Below, piece by piece: positions 1 to 5,470 of a stretch of DNA of 5,470 nucleotides. Within the stretch, counting starts at the first letter, position 1. Every line of letters begins with the position of its first letter. The position numbers and the translations under genes were made by a program. Origin of the DNA: DASUFH01 sp036274645 (lineage in GTDB: Bacteria > Acidobacteriota > Terriglobia > 20CM-2-55-15); the NCBI GenBank assembly GCA_036274645.1, contig DASUFH010000490.1, forward strand, positions 1-5,470, given 5' to 3'. Below the pieces are notes generated by a model. It was not told the origin of the DNA. It did not search any database and was given only the letters and a program-made list of their open reading frames with translations.

Positions 1-330
1 ATACTCGGAGCCGACAGCGGGATCCGGGAAGAACCGTAACGCCTGGTGATACCGGATCGCCCAGGAAACCTTCTCCGACACGTACGGCTCATAAAGCGCC
101 GCCCCGACATAGCCGTGATCCGGCATCTGCAACGCCATGCCCGTATCGTGAAGCAGGCAGGCAAACACGATCTCTTCCGGCAGGCCGTTTGCCATCGCCC
201 GCATCGCGCTCTGCATGGTGTGCTGGCCTTCCTCGAAACGCAGGTTGAAGAAGTCCACAAGCGTCGGTTTGGGCGGCATCGGCGGCAGGGAGATGTCTGA
301 CGGCGCTTTCTTCGGTAGTGGCGTTTTCAT
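1..330 (-). CDS. HD-domain protein, N-terminal part (runs off the left edge)
   Basis: The visible 110 residues are the N-terminus of an HD-superfamily protein; the stop lies outside the window. After a proline-rich leader (residues 1-24) come VDFFNLRF (25-32), a His in GQHT (H37), the LLHDTG motif with the H61-D62 metal-binding doublet, H72 in DHGY, and H95 in IRYHQALRFFPD. The spacing of His, HD and two later His matches HD proteins that bind one or two metal ions. The motif wording recalls bacterial HD proteins distantly related to PhnZ and myo-inositol oxygenase, but substrate and reaction (hydrolase or oxygenase) cannot be told from this fragment. The ATG at 330 is the best start in frame, but its only purine-rich ribosome site (349-355) is 18 bases away, so the start is uncertain. 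An in-frame TTG at 355-357 overlaps that site and is a poor alternative. The gene lies 97 bases downstream of the antiporter on the same strand and may be cotranscribed. Confidence 0.85.
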   Translation of the reverse strand, partial: MKTPLPKKAPSDISLPPMPPKPTLVDFFNLRFEEGQHTMQSAMRAMANGLPEEIVFACLLHDTGMALQMPDHGYVGAALYEPYVSEKVSWAIRYHQALRFFPDPAVGSEY

Positions 331-427
331 GATGTTGTTTGACGACCGTCCTTTCAAAAGAATACCGCCATACACGAGAACGGGAAACGAATCACTTCTC
401 TCCGGAAACGCTGCCGCTCCCGAATCA

Positions 428-2122
428 TCAATCCTTCGCTTCACGACGAAGCATTTCCCTCCGGACACGCTGGCGTTCACGGTCGATCTGTTCAGGTGAG
501 GCGCCGAGGAAGGCCATGATGTGAGCGGACATGGCGAGCGCAACCTCACCTTCGCCGGAAAACACTTCGTCGGCGCCGGCCGCGCGCATCCTTTCGGTCT
601 CTCCGAGATAAACGGCGCGGGCCAGGACGCGGAGGGTGGGATTCAGGCTGCGCGCGTTACGGATGATTTCCGCGCTTTCGGCGGCCGTCGGTCCGGCAAT
701 CACCAGGACGTTGGCCGCGTCGATGCCCGCGGCTTCTAGCACCCCGGGGCGCGAGGCGTCGCCGTGGACGATCGGATAGCCGTCTTCTTTGACGCGCCGG
801 GCAGTCTGGACATTCATCTCGATGATGACTGGCGGGACGTCCCCGTATTGCAGCAGGCGCGCCACGAGTTGCCCGATGGGGCCATAACCGACAACGACGG
901 CCGGATACGTGGCGTGGTCCTCCATGGCGCTGGATTCGGGAGCCCGCCCCTTCCACTTTGGCTCGAGCAGGGAGATCGCCCGGTACAGCAGTGGGTTCAG
1001 CGCGAGAGAAACGATGGCCGCCGCGACCACAACGCTCGTGACACCCTGCGGCAGAATGTTCAGTTGATCGCCGGCCGTGGCGAGAATCAGCGAGAACTCT
1101 CCAATCTGCGCAAGGACCACGGCGACGCCGGCGCCGATGCGGGATCCGTGGCCCAGCAGCATGACAATGAAGAACGCCGCGAGGGGCTTGCCCGCAAGGA
1201 TGATCGCGAGCGTTTCCAGCAGCAGTCCCCGGGATTCCACGAGGGCCGCGGGATCGAAGAGCATGCCCATGGAGACAAAGAAAAGCACGGCAAACGCGTC
1301 GCGCATCGGCAGCGCGTCGGACGCCGCGCGAAAGCTGAACTCCGATTGGCCGACGATCATTCCGGCCAGAAAGGCTCCCAGCGCCATCGACACGCCAAAG
1401 GCGAGCGCCGATCCAACGGCGATGCCCAGCGCCAGTACCAGGACAGTCAGCGTGAAAAGTTCGCGTGATCGAGTCGCCGCCACGCTCCGCATGACTCTGG
1501 GAATGAGCCTTCCTCCCACAAGAAACGCGAAGACCACGAGTAGCGCCAGCTTGCCGACGGCGCCCACGACCGAGGTCGCAATCGACGCCGTTTGAACCGC
1601 GCCACCGGCGAAAAGCGCCGGCAGCAGGACAAGGACGATAACGGTAAAGATATCCTCGACCACGAGCCAGCCGATCGAGATCCGTCCGATGGGCGTGTCG
1701 ATGGCCTGATTGTCCGCCAGGACGCGGGTGAGCATGACCGTGCTGGCCACCGACAACGACAAACCGAATACCAGGCTCGCGCCGGTGGACCAGCCGAGCA
1801 TCCGGCCGAGGAGCGCGCCAAGCGCTGTGGCGACGGCGATCTGCGCCAGCGCGCCGGTGATGGCCACAGTTCGCACCGCCACCAGATCCTTCAGGTGGAA
1901 GTGAAGGCCGACACCGAACATCAGCAGAATGATGCCGATTTCGGCGAACTCGGCCGCGACAGCGCGATCCGCCACGAAACCAGGGGTGTATGGTCCGACG
2001 AGGATGCCGGCGGCCAGGTACCCGATGATGGGCGACAGTCCGATCCGCTCAGTGATGAAACCCAACGCCAACGCGGCCGCCAGGCTGGCGGTAAGCGTCA
2101 GGAGCAGGCCGGTTTCGTGCAT
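428..2122 (-). CDS. ybaL: CPA2 family cation:proton antiporter, YbaL/Kef type, with RCK (TrkA-N) domain
   Basis: This is an inner-membrane monovalent cation:proton antiporter, most likely K+/H+, of 564 residues, close to the usual YbaL length. Residues 1 to about 385 form some 12-13 hydrophobic segments. Landmarks are GLSPIIGYLAAGILVGPYTPGFVAD (28-52, family signature), LLMFGVGLHFHLKDL (66-80), VVEDIF (154-159) with the acidic pair E156-D157 expected to bind the transported ion, AGKPLA (310-315) with a conserved membrane Lys (K312), and AQIGEFSLIL (338-347). A soluble RCK domain follows: GYGPIG (412-417) is the dinucleotide-binding loop, E435 ends the second strand, and HGDASRP is at 453-459. 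The C-terminus is a charged Arg/Glu-rich helix (about 545-564). The start is supported by AAAGGG at 2129-2134, six bases upstream, and by an N-terminus like that of YbaL. It begins 17 bases after the stop of a 31-residue membrane protein, so the two are probably cotranslated. Family assignment is firm; ion specificity is inferred. Confidence 0.93.
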   Translation of the reverse strand: MHETGLLLTLTASLAAALALGFITERIGLSPIIGYLAAGILVGPYTPGFVADRAVAAEFAEIGIILLMFGVGLHFHLKDLVAVRTVAITGALAQIAVATALGALLGRMLGWSTGASLVFGLSLSVASTVMLTRVLADNQAIDTPIGRISIGWLVVEDIFTVIVLVLLPALFAGGAVQTASIATSVVGAVGKLALLVVFAFLVGGRLIPRVMRSVAATRSRELFTLTVLVLALGIAVGSALAFGVSMALGAFLAGMIVGQSEFSFRAASDALPMRDAFAVLFFVSMGMLFDPAALVESRGLLLETLAIILAGKPLAAFFIVMLLGHGSRIGAGVAVVLAQIGEFSLILATAGDQLNILPQGVTSVVVAAAIVSLALNPLLYRAISLLEPKWKGRAPESSAMEDHATYPAVVVGYGPIGQLVARLLQYGDVPPVIIEMNVQTARRVKEDGYPIVHGDASRPGVLEAAGIDAANVLVIAGPTAAESAEIIRNARSLNPTLRVLARAVYLGETERMRAAGADEVFSGEGEVALAMSAHIMAFLGASPEQIDRERQRVRREMLRREAKD

Positions 2123-2139
2123 GAAATGCCCTTTGTCTA

Positions 2140-2235
2140 TCAGCGTTTTGACCGGCGTGACTTCAATTCGAGAAACACCAGAATACCAACTGCAAAGATT
2201 GTCAGCCCCAAAACAAACAGCTTTCCTGAGTCCAT
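2140..2235 (-). CDS. 31-residue single-pass membrane protein upstream of the antiporter
   Basis: A short open frame encodes 31 residues: MDSGKLFV, then a continuous hydrophobic stretch LGLTIFAVGILVFLEL (about residues 9-24), then a strongly basic tail KSRRSKR and a TGA stop. This fits a small single-pass inner-membrane protein with the basic C-terminus in the cytoplasm by the positive-inside rule. GGAGGAG lies five bases before the ATG, the strongest ribosome site in the minus-strand block. The stop is followed after 17 bases by the antiporter start, which has its own site AAAGGG, so cotranscription and possibly translational coupling are likely. Size and layout recall small subunits that assist ion transporters, such as KdpF in the Kdp potassium pump, but I see no sequence match to KdpF and do not claim homology. 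It could instead act mainly as a leader that sets antiporter expression. Protein existence is inferred from frame, ribosome site and position. Confidence 0.68.
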   Translation of the reverse strand: MDSGKLFVLGLTIFAVGILVFLELKSRRSKR

Positions 2236-2240
2236 AAACA

Positions 2241-2247
2241 CTCCTCC
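2241..2247 (-). promoter_or_regulatory. Strong Shine-Dalgarno site of the 31-residue membrane protein
   Basis: On the minus strand this reads GGAGGAG, five bases before the ATG at 2235. It is the main evidence that the short frame is translated. A five-base-pair inverted repeat (GCCAT, loop CTCGC, ATGGC; 2248-2262) directly abuts it on the 5' side. Confidence 0.75.
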
Positions 2248-2303
2248 GCCATGCGAGATGGCATATTCCTCTCTCTGAATGTCGCTAAAGGTTTCGCGTT
2301 AAG

Positions 2304-2675
2304 TTACGTGGCAACGAGGACAGGAATCGGAGGAGAGCGATCGCTGACGTTACGGCAGCGGGACGGATCGGAATCGTGACCAAAGGCGAAGGACGCTTCG
2401 CAGACGCGCGATGGAAGACGGCGACAGCAGAAATTCCCTTCGACCAGCGCTGCAACCGGCGCGTTCCGGATCCGGTCGGTGATCGACGAGGGACGCCAGC
2501 CGCCGCCGGACGCGAGAACCGCTTCCTGTGGCGTCAGGCCTGCATCCAGAACCGGTGGGTGAGAGGATCGGCTATCCCGTAAAACCCGAGGCTGATCTGC
2601 CAACGCGGAAACCGCCAGTAAGAATACAGCCCCTGCGGCAAGAAGGCGCGACGATCTGGAACGAGCGTTCAGCAC
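2304..2675 (-). CDS. Putative small secreted protein, unknown function
   Basis: I do not recognise this 123-residue frame. Its N-terminus looks like a Sec signal peptide: a basic segment (ARSRSSR, residues 4-10), a hydrophobic core (LLAAGAVFLLAVSALA, 11-26) and a plausible cleavage site after A26 (ALA before DQP). The predicted mature part is about 97 residues, rich in Arg, Ser and Pro, with four cysteines (C83, C84, C92, C107) that could form disulfides in the periplasm or outside the cell. The start is GTG with no clear ribosome site, and the frame stays open upstream past the ppsA stop, so the start is uncertain. Codon use is less biased than in the neighbours (TTA, GTA and AGA occur), which fits a weakly expressed or recently acquired gene, or a partly non-coding frame. 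It lies 89 bases after ppsA and 68 bases before the 31-residue gene, on the same strand. The signal peptide is the main support; the C-terminal half could be chance. Confidence 0.5.
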   Translation of the reverse strand: MLNARSRSSRLLAAGAVFLLAVSALADQPRVLRDSRSSHPPVLDAGLTPQEAVLASGGGWRPSSITDRIRNAPVAALVEGNFCCRRLPSRVCEASFAFGHDSDPSRCRNVSDRSPPIPVLVAT

Positions 2676-2764
2676 ACCGGACAGGTTACCAGATTGCGGG
2701 TTTCGATGAACCGTTCGGGGAACGAACCTGGCGCCGGTGATGGCCCGGATCGGTGTCCAGCCTC

Positions 2765-5149
2765 TTATGCTGCGATCTTCGGCCGGGCGAGTTTCTGGAT
2801 GATGCCCAGCACGCTGTCCGGATTAAGAGAGATCGAGTCGATGCCATGGTCCATCAGGAATTGCGCAAACTCCGGATAGTCGCTCGGGGCCTGGCCGCAG
2901 ATACCGACTTTCACTCCGGCGGCATGCGCGCGTTCGATGACCTCGGCGATCGCGGCGCGGACAGCGTCGTTGCGTTCATCGAACAGGTCGCTCAACTCTT
3001 CTGAATCACGGTCGACGCCGAGCACCAGCTGGGTGAGGTCGTTGCTTCCGATCGAGAATCCGTCGAAGCGCTTCGCAAACTGATCCGCCAGAAAGACGTT
3101 CGAAGGCACTTCGCACATCATGTAGAGCTTCAGGCCGTCCTTGCCGCGTTGGAGTCCCTGACGGGCCAGGACCTCAATAACGCGGTCGGCTTCTTCCGGT
3201 GTGCGAACGAACGGGATCATGACCACGATATTGTCGAGGCCGATCGTTTCGCGGGCGCGCCGGACCGCCCGGCATTCCAGGGCAAAGCCGTCCCTGTAGC
3301 GATCGCTGTAATAGCGCGAAGCGCCGCGGAAGCCGAGCATGGGGTTCTCTTCATGGGGTTCGAACTGCTTGCCACCGATGAGCCTGGCGTATTCGTTGGT
3401 CTTGAAGTCGCTCATCCGAACGATGACGGGATACGGAAACTGGGACGCGGCGATCATGGCGATGCCCCGCGCCAGCCGGTCGACGAAGTATTCGGTTTTG
3501 TCGGCGTAGCCGGACGTGAGCTTCTCAATGCGCTCGCGCGCCTCCGTATCGTCGAGCTGGTCGAACCGGCAGAGGGCCAGCGGATGGATCTTGATCACGT
3601 TGTTGATGATGAATTCCATTCGCGCCAGTCCCACGCCGTGGACGGGCAGCCGCCACCAGCGCAGAGCGGCGTCGGGCGCCGCCAGGTTGATCATGAAGCG
3701 GACGGGAAGCCTGGGCAGGTTTCCGACGTCGATCTCCCGCTCTTCATACTTCAGGACGCCGCGATAAACGTGTCCTTCGTGGCCTTCGGCGCAGGAGACC
3801 GTGACCTCTTCGCCTTCCTGAAGCGTCCGGGTTCCCGTTCCGGTTCCCACAACCGCAGGCACTCCCAGTTCACGGCTGACAATCGCGGCATGGCTTGTGC
3901 GGCCACCATGGTCGGTGACGATGGCCGCCGCGCGTTTCATGATCGGCCCCCAATCCGGATCGGTGCGCTCGGTGACCAGCACGTCCCCCTTCTCAAAGCG
4001 GCCGATCTCCGCGGGGTCGCGCAGTACCTTAACGCGGCCGGCCGCAATCGCTTCCCCGACGGCCAGACCGGACACCAGGCGTTCGCCGCGCTCATCCAGG
4101 CGATACGTCTTAAACGCCTTCGCCTGCCGGCGCGAGTAGACGGTTTCGGGCCTCGCCTGCACACAGTAGAGTTCGCCGGAATCGCCGTCTTTGGCCCACT
4201 CCATATCCATCGGCCTGGTGTAGTGTTTCTCGATGGCGGTGGCCCATCGGGCGAGCGTCAGGATTTCGTCGTCGGAGAGCGTCAGCCGGCGTCGATCCGC
4301 TTCGGGAGTGTCGACGGTTACCGTGCCGTGCAGACCGGCGCCTGCGTAAACGACTTTGGTTTCCTTGAGTCCGACCGCCTTGGAAAGAATGGGAGTCCGG
4401 TTCGTGTCGCTCAGCCGTGGCTTGAAGACGACATATTCGTCCGGGTCGACGGCCCCCTGAACGACGCTCTCCCCCAGACCCCACGCACCATTGATGACGA
4501 CGACATCCGGAAACCCCGTGTCTGTATCAATTGAAAACATGACGCCGGCGGAAGCCCTGTCTGCGCCGACCATTTTCTGCACACCGGCTGACAGAGCCAC
4601 CTTCATCTGATCGAACTTCCGCTCCCGCCGATAGTTGATCGCACGGTCGGTGAACAGCGACGCGTAACAATTCCGGCACGCGTCCAGCAGTTCGTCCTCC
4701 CCGGAGACGTTCAAGTACGTCTCCTGCTGGCCCGCGAAACTCGCCTCGGGCAGGTCCTCGGCCGTGGCGCTGCTGCGCACCGCGACAGCCAGCCCGGGTT
4801 CACTGCGGCCATTCCGGCGGGACAGTTCACGATAGGCTTCACGTATCGGCTGAGCGATTTCTTCGGGAAAGCGGCCATTTCGGATCGCCTGGCGGATGGC
4901 CGCGCCCACTTCCTGCAGCGTGCGGTCGCCGCGGTCGAGCGCATGAATTTCGTCTCTGAGCGCGCTCTCCAGATTGTTGTGTTTGAGAAAATCCCGGTAA
5001 GCATCCGCAGTGGTGGCAAATCCGCCTGGCACGCGAACGCCTTCACTTTGAAGATGACGGATCATTTCGCCGAGAGACGCGTTTTTACCCCCGACGCTGG
5101 CGACGTCATCGTTTCCGACTTCTTCAAACCATCGAATGTACGTTGGCAT
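2765..5149 (-). CDS. ppsA: Phosphoenolpyruvate synthase (pyruvate, water dikinase)
   Basis: This cytoplasmic enzyme converts pyruvate, ATP and water to phosphoenolpyruvate, AMP and phosphate, the entry step of gluconeogenesis from pyruvate or lactate. The 794 residues match the usual length (about 790). The N-terminal ATP-binding domain (1 to about 340) has GGKNASLGEM (20-29), VRSSATAEDLPEASFAGQQ (124-142) and QARPET (331-336). The central phosphohistidine domain has GGRTSHAAIVSRELGVPAVVG (415-435), with H420 as the phosphate carrier; T418, two residues before it, is the position that PpsR-type regulators phosphorylate in this family. The C-terminal PEP/pyruvate barrel has RMSDFKTNEYA (578-588), ENPMLGFRGASRY (601-613), CEVPSN (679-684, with E680), GSNDLTQ (701-707), and GICGQAPSD (749-757) with the catalytic C751. 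Nothing essential is missing. The ATG at 5149 is fixed by an in-frame TAG 12 bases before it (5159-5161); the ribosome site is weak (AGGT, 11 bases upstream). It is probably the first gene of the minus-strand block and diverges from the plus-strand gene at 5422. Confidence 0.97.
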   Translation of the reverse strand: MPTYIRWFEEVGNDDVASVGGKNASLGEMIRHLQSEGVRVPGGFATTADAYRDFLKHNNLESALRDEIHALDRGDRTLQEVGAAIRQAIRNGRFPEEIAQPIREAYRELSRRNGRSEPGLAVAVRSSATAEDLPEASFAGQQETYLNVSGEDELLDACRNCYASLFTDRAINYRRERKFDQMKVALSAGVQKMVGADRASAGVMFSIDTDTGFPDVVVINGAWGLGESVVQGAVDPDEYVVFKPRLSDTNRTPILSKAVGLKETKVVYAGAGLHGTVTVDTPEADRRRLTLSDDEILTLARWATAIEKHYTRPMDMEWAKDGDSGELYCVQARPETVYSRRQAKAFKTYRLDERGERLVSGLAVGEAIAAGRVKVLRDPAEIGRFEKGDVLVTERTDPDWGPIMKRAAAIVTDHGGRTSHAAIVSRELGVPAVVGTGTGTRTLQEGEEVTVSCAEGHEGHVYRGVLKYEEREIDVGNLPRLPVRFMINLAAPDAALRWWRLPVHGVGLARMEFIINNVIKIHPLALCRFDQLDDTEARERIEKLTSGYADKTEYFVDRLARGIAMIAASQFPYPVIVRMSDFKTNEYARLIGGKQFEPHEENPMLGFRGASRYYSDRYRDGFALECRAVRRARETIGLDNIVVMIPFVRTPEEADRVIEVLARQGLQRGKDGLKLYMMCEVPSNVFLADQFAKRFDGFSIGSNDLTQLVLGVDRDSEELSDLFDERNDAVRAAIAEVIERAHAAGVKVGICGQAPSDYPEFAQFLMDHGIDSISLNPDSVLGIIQKLARPKIAA

Positions 5150-5210
5150 GTGGTGGATCTACCTGTTCCATCGAAGAAACTGGCAATCGACCGGCCAAAG
5201 ACGTCCCTGC

Positions 5211-5336
5211 CGTTTCGCGGCCTGTGAAAAGGGGGACAGACCCCTAATAATTCGCGTGAGACATGTCTCACAAATTCCAAGACTGGTCCTCGCGAATTAT
5301 TAGAGGTCTGTCCCCCTTTTCACAGGCCGCGAAACG
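5211..5336. repeat. Long near-perfect inverted repeat (REPIN- or MITE-like) in the divergent intergenic region
   Basis: The left arm, 5211-5256, pairs with the right arm, 5291-5336, at 45 of 46 positions. The one mismatch is C5243 against A5304. Pairing stops abruptly at both ends (5210/5337 and 5257/5290), and the spacer is 34 bases. Each arm holds a G-run, ACAGA, C-run core: GGGG-ACAGA-CCCC at 5232-5244 can form its own small hairpin, while the right-hand copy (5303-5315) has that stem broken by the mismatch. An A/T-rich patch (CTAATAATT) lies just inside the core in each arm. Two inverted copies of a small hairpin unit are the architecture of REP doublets (REPINs) mobilised by RAYT transposases, and my recollection is that GGGGACAGACCCC-type cores are common in such repeats. 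No target-site duplication is obvious and no transposase is in the window. It lies 61 bases from the ppsA start and 85 bases from the plus-strand start. As RNA it could form a very stable stem from either strand. Confidence 0.9.
5257..5270. repeat. Perfect 14-base palindrome inside the inverted-repeat spacer
   Basis: TGAGACATGTCTCA equals its own reverse complement. It begins immediately after the left arm and fills the first 14 of the 34 spacer bases; the remaining 20 bases show no symmetry. It could be a dimeric regulator site, a small secondary stem on the loop of the larger hairpin, or part of the repeat unit. The palindrome is seen directly; any function is a guess. Confidence 0.85.
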
Positions 5337-5411
5337 CGCGCGTGTGCCAGTCCAAAAACCGTCACAGCTCTGAAAAGACGGCTCCAGCGGCCCTGATAGA
5401 TTCGGCGCACT

Positions 5412-5417
5412 GGAGGA
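5412..5417 (+). promoter_or_regulatory. Shine-Dalgarno site of the plus-strand gene at 5422
   Basis: GGAGGA lies four bases before the ATG at 5422. It is what makes the short edge fragment credible as a true gene start and not a chance frame. Confidence 0.75.
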
Positions 5418-5421
5418 ACTC

Positions 5422-5470
5422 ATGCGCACGATCACGTCGGGAATCCGTCTGGTCAGCTGGGACGTTGACG
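5422..5470 (+). CDS. N-terminus of a probable HAD-superfamily hydrolase (runs off the right edge)
   Basis: Only the first 16 residues, MRTITSGIRLVSWDVD, are in the window. A short hydrophobic strand (IRLVSW) followed by D14-V15-D16 matches the start of HAD motif I (hhhhDxDG[T/S]), in which the first Asp is the nucleophile that takes up the phosphoryl group. The next codon begins with G at base 5470, compatible with the expected Gly but also with other residues. The start is well supported: GGAGGA at 5412-5417 lies four bases before the ATG. The gene diverges from ppsA across 272 bases that contain the inverted repeat. The reading frame is reliable; the HAD assignment rests on one partial motif and is tentative, and substrate is unknown. 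Confidence 0.6.
   Translation, partial: MRTITSGIRLVSWDVD

Noticed and set aside
764..1468. 234-codon open frame on the plus strand opposite the antiporter
   Set aside because: Its translation is very rich in Arg, Asp, Gln and His with no domain, the usual complement of a hydrophobic membrane-protein gene. The 1592-2278 plus-strand frame is rejected for the same reason.
2235..2266. Alternative 20-codon frame starting at the upstream ATG (2266) with a GAGAGGA-like site
   Set aside because: It overlaps the 31-residue gene in another frame and its short product has no hydrophobic or other recognisable feature. The GGAGGAG site and hydrophobic segment favour the ATG at 2235.
2713..2727. GTTCG-GGGAA-CGAAC hairpin after ppsA as a transcription terminator
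   Set aside because: The stem is only five pairs and no T-run follows on the minus strand, so it does not meet the form of a factor-independent terminator.
3149..4534. 461-codon open frame on the plus strand opposite ppsA
   Set aside because: It lies wholly antisense to a complete, motif-rich ppsA. Its translation has no recognisable domain and is rich in His, Asp and Arg, as expected of an antisense shadow in GC-rich DNA.
5150..5187. Possible sigma-70 promoter for ppsA with a TTGCCA -35 hexamer (minus strand, 5182-5187)
   Set aside because: The -35 is good but no acceptable -10 occurs 16-18 bases on, and the remaining leader would be too short. I could not place a promoter with confidence for either divergent gene.
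5246..5251. AATAAT as a -10 box inside the inverted repeat, directing plus-strand transcription
   Set aside because: It matches five of six bases, but no -35 resembling TTGACA sits at the right distance. The A/T patch occurs in both arms by symmetry, so it is more simply part of the repeat.

Overview
The window looks like chromosomal DNA from a GC-rich, probably Gram-negative bacterium. The gene content and the wording of several conserved motifs, especially in the HD-domain protein, resemble Acidobacteriota. That placement is an impression from memory and is weakly supported. I see no phage, plasmid, CRISPR or insertion-sequence genes, no tRNA and no rRNA.

Layout. Five genes run on the minus strand, and a sixth begins on the plus strand at the right edge. 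In transcription order the minus-strand genes are: a complete phosphoenolpyruvate synthase, ppsA (5149 to 2765); a putative 123-residue secreted protein of unknown function (2675 to 2304); a 31-residue single-pass membrane protein (2235 to 2140); a CPA2-type cation:proton antiporter of the YbaL/Kef type with a C-terminal NAD-binding RCK domain (2122 to 428); and the N-terminal 110 residues of an HD-domain protein that leaves the window at base 1. The gaps between them are 89, 68, 17 and 97 bases, with no convincing factor-independent terminator in any, so part or all of the block could be one transcript. The tightest link is between the 31-residue protein and the antiporter.

The divergent intergenic region (5150-5421, 272 bases) separates ppsA from a plus-strand gene that starts at 5422 and reads into a probable HAD-type DxD motif. 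It holds the most striking non-coding structure in the window: an almost perfect inverted repeat with 46-base arms (45 of 46 paired) around a 34-base spacer, and the spacer opens with a perfect 14-base palindrome. It resembles a REP doublet (REPIN) or a small non-autonomous mobile element.

How the genes may work together. PpsA makes phosphoenolpyruvate from pyruvate for gluconeogenesis. The antiporter handles K+/H+ (or Na+/H+) exchange, probably gated by nucleotide binding. No pathway obviously links them, so the grouping may be only positional. The least described items are the 31-residue membrane protein, the secreted protein and the inverted repeat. I do not see a clearly new multi-gene defence or metabolic system.
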